64,000 nt of DNA from Rostratula benghalensis (lineage: Eukaryota > Chordata > Aves > Charadriiformes > Rostratulidae). The notes below the pieces were generated by a model, which searched no databases, was not told where the DNA came from, and saw nothing but the letters and a program-made list of their open reading frames with translations. This document shows, piece after piece, positions 62,034 to 64,000 of this stretch (positions are counted from its first letter, which is position 1; the number at the start of each line of letters is the position of its first letter). Location of the stretch: positions 1,518,954-1,582,953 of the forward strand of contig VXAI01000049.1 in the NCBI GenBank assembly GCA_013399305.1. Reading direction: 5' to 3'. Position numbers and translations under genes: made by a program.

Positions 62034-62439
62034 GTTATAAAACTTAATTTCTGCAGATGAAATTCTTTTTCTTTCAAGCGCTGTTTTTTCTTCTTGTTGG
62101 TGCTGTTGTTGCTTTTTAATTCCCAGTCCACGGCCGCCTTTTTCCAGCCACGAAGCAAAGGTACTGCGCATCTGGGGAAATTTGTCTTAAGCTTAATCGA
62201 CAAATGTATGATGAAATTGTAAACGCGAATAATTTTGGGGAGAGCGGCTAGATTGGAAAGCGTGGGAAGCTTAACGGAGTGATGGATACAGTTAGAAATA
62301 CAGGCGCAGATGTGTAAATAGATCCGCGTGGGTATTTGGTGTGCATCTACGTGTGGCTATAGGTACCGTGTGGCGTTGCTGTACGTTCGGGTTCGGTTTC
62401 TTCCCCGCTGTCTCAGGGTAAGGAGGGTGACAGCCTGCG

Positions 62440-62560
62440 CTGAGTGTATCCATCTCTGCCGAAACAGCTCTTTAAATATTCAGTGAAAAATAATGTCATG
62501 TGAAGTACCACCTATAGCAACGTTATTATCTTCATTCTTCAACATCATCCCCGCTGATAG
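62440..62560. promoter_or_regulatory. Candidate conserved block upstream of the CpG island
   Basis: AT-rich, non-repetitive sequence between two GC-rich zones, with words such as TTTAAATATTCAGTG, AATGTCATGTGAAGTACC and CAACGTTATTATC. It lies about 500 bases upstream of the CpG island and has no coding frame. It may be a proximal enhancer. Confidence 0.3.
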
Positions 62561-62949
62561 CTTCGTTTGTCTTTTTCTCAAAATCTACCCGTACCAAATG
62601 CTGCGGGGAGGGAGGGAAAGAAGGAGGGAGGGGGCTCGCCCTGTGCAAAAATGAAAAGAAGCGTCAGTGACCACTTTGCGCCGCTGACTAAATACCGGAG
62701 TGGCACCCGGGAGGCTTTTTTTCGGTTCGTATGCGTTTGTTTGTTTGGGTTTTGCGGCTGTTGGCTTTTTTCGCCCTTCTTGCTAAACGTTTTGCAGTCT
62801 CTTTCGTTTAATAATGAGAAGAAAACGCGAGGGAGCCGGTTCCTCGAATGGGAAGATTTCTCCCCTCTCTCCCCTTCTCCTCTCGCTCGCTCTCTAGGTT
62901 TTACCGGCTCATTTGAAATTGAAATGAGTTGTATCTGATCAGCCTCTTG

Positions 62950-63955
62950 CTTTTACAGAGAGTTTGTTAATATTAATACGGGAAAAAGGAGTAGCTTCTC
63001 TGGCAGAGTAAATAATCCAGCGGGGGGAGTGGGAGGAGAGAGCAGTAGATGGGTCAGGGTGGAGGAAAAGGAATCGCCTGCTCTCCCGCTTCTCCCGGCT
63101 CCGCTGCTTTTGCGGAGTAACTTTTCGCGCAGGGACGCGAGACGCGGAGGGGCGCGGGGGACACACGCACGACACGACACAACACGACACGACGACACAC
63201 TCTCCGTTCACCCAGGGCGTAGGCGTACCGCGGGGATACACGAGATATTAAAAATCGCGTTGTCTGTAGTCCCTTTGCAACTACGCTTTTTATTTCAAGA
63301 TCGTGAAATTGGTTTGTGAGAGGCTCCTCCTCTGCAAGGAACACTCGGGCGGAAAAGTTTGGGTGCAGGATGTGTGACACGGTGGGACGGTGCCCGCAGG
63401 CCCGCTGCTGTAAACGTTCAGGAGCAGGCACAAGCGGGGAGCGCGGGGCCACCACCGGCAGCTGGGCTGGCTCCGCTCCGCCCGGCGGAGCCCCAGCGGC
63501 CGCCTCTCCGCGCCCCGTCCCGCCGCACAGCCCAGCTCCAAAGTTCGCGGAGTTTAGTCGGCTCCACGGAGCGTCCGCGGCGGCTCCGCCTGCGCGCACG
63601 CACCCGGGCGGGCGGGCTGGCTTCGGAGCGGGGCACCCGCGGCCCGCTCCGCGCCCCCTCCCCTGCAGCGGGCTCTGCGCAGGCGGGTGGGCGCTGCTCC
63701 CGCGGCCCGGAGGGGAACAAAAGTCGGGAGCAGTCCCCACGGGGGAGCGGGAGCGCCCGTGGCGCTCGGGGGGCAGAGCGGGGCGAGCCGCCCGCCCCGG
63801 CCTCCCCCGGGCCCGGATTGACTCCGGGCGCAACCAACCGGCGCGGGGCGGCGGACGGGGGCGGAGCGGCCGCCTGGTCCGCCCGCCGCTCCCAGCGGAG
63901 CCCTAATTGTCCTGGGAATGTGTGAGGTAAAAGACAAACCCTTCCTATTTTCAGC
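62950..63955. promoter_or_regulatory. CpG island, probable promoter of a gene beyond the right edge
   Basis: Base composition changes sharply to GC- and CpG-rich, strongest at 63,060-63,905. NRF1-like sites are visible (CTGCGCGCACGCAC near 63,590; TGCGCAGGCG at 63,676-63,685), along with many GC-box/Sp1-type runs (GGGCGG and CCCGCCC) and no clear TATA box. A splice-donor-like GAG|GTAAAA lies at 63,926/63,927, so a plus-strand first exon could end there. Long open frames on both strands here (up to 259 codons on the minus strand, 196 on the plus) reflect the scarcity of AT-rich stop codons and carry no recognisable domain. The island type fits a broad, TATA-less promoter; the direction and identity of the gene are not resolved. 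Confidence 0.85.
63167..63199 (+). repeat. CpG-bearing ACGAC pentamer microsatellite
   Basis: ACGACACGACACAACACG followed by ACACGACGACAC is an imperfect tandem of ACGAC/ACACG units within the CpG island. Each unit carries a CpG. Length polymorphism is plausible. Confidence 0.8.
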
Positions 63956-64000
63956 ACCCCTCGGGCCCGTGATATATGGAAAGAGAAAGGGGTGGGGGGT

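Noticed and set aside
63054..63906. Long open frames in the CpG island (259 codons minus strand; 196 and 188 codons plus strand)
   Set aside because: They overlap on both strands in very GC-rich DNA where stop codons are rare. The peptides are R/P/A/G-rich with no domain, so composition explains them.
1..64000. CRISPR arrays, bacterial operons, ribosome-binding sites, phage or plasmid features
   Set aside because: Nothing of this kind is present. Composition, CR1 repeats and CpG island structure indicate a vertebrate chromosome.

Overview
This window looks like vertebrate nuclear DNA, most likely from a bird. The clearest evidence is at least seven CR1 non-LTR retrotransposon copies with sauropsid/avian tails (the CCTTCCAAC...ATTCTATG octamer end). 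No Alu, B1, L1 or MIR-type mammalian repeats stand out. Most of the sequence is AT-rich, and a sharp CpG-rich island lies at the right edge. There is one 50-base N gap (12,423-12,472), and there are two single Ns.

I find no intact protein-coding gene that I can name. Most open frames are short, and several of the longer ones begin at non-ATG codons. This is what chance gives in six frames over 64 kb. The exceptions are frames inside CR1 copies, which hold decayed reverse-transcriptase sequence. The window reads as a long intergenic, gene-desert-like interval leading into the regulatory and promoter region of a gene whose body probably lies beyond 64 kb.

Layout: 1-22.7 kb is mostly unique AT-rich DNA with one antisense CR1 copy (4.29-5.02 kb) and blocks that resemble conserved noncoding elements (8.5-8.96, 17.1-17.7 and 18.6-18.85 kb). 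At 22.7-23.36 kb is a motif-dense candidate enhancer with TCF/LEF-, PBX/HOX- and octamer-type sites. At 25.69-26.16 kb is a sense CR1 of the same subfamily as the 4.3 kb copy. At 33.2-36.0 kb two longer CR1 copies lie tail to tail. At 36-58 kb there are scattered short segments bounded by splice-like signals, possibly exons of a lncRNA or unknown transcript, and a decayed coding-like block on the minus strand (45.7-48.6 kb). From 58.3 kb onward the sequence changes character: dense homeodomain, SOX and octamer-type motifs, a small CpG-rich patch with an inverted CCAAT box near 61.2 kb, a long candidate conserved block at 61.3-61.86 kb, and a strong CpG island at about 62.95-63.95 kb. Such an arrangement is typical of the promoter of a developmental regulator, but the gene itself is not identifiable.

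Conservation and transcription are inferred from sequence appearance only. No alignment, expression data or database search was available.
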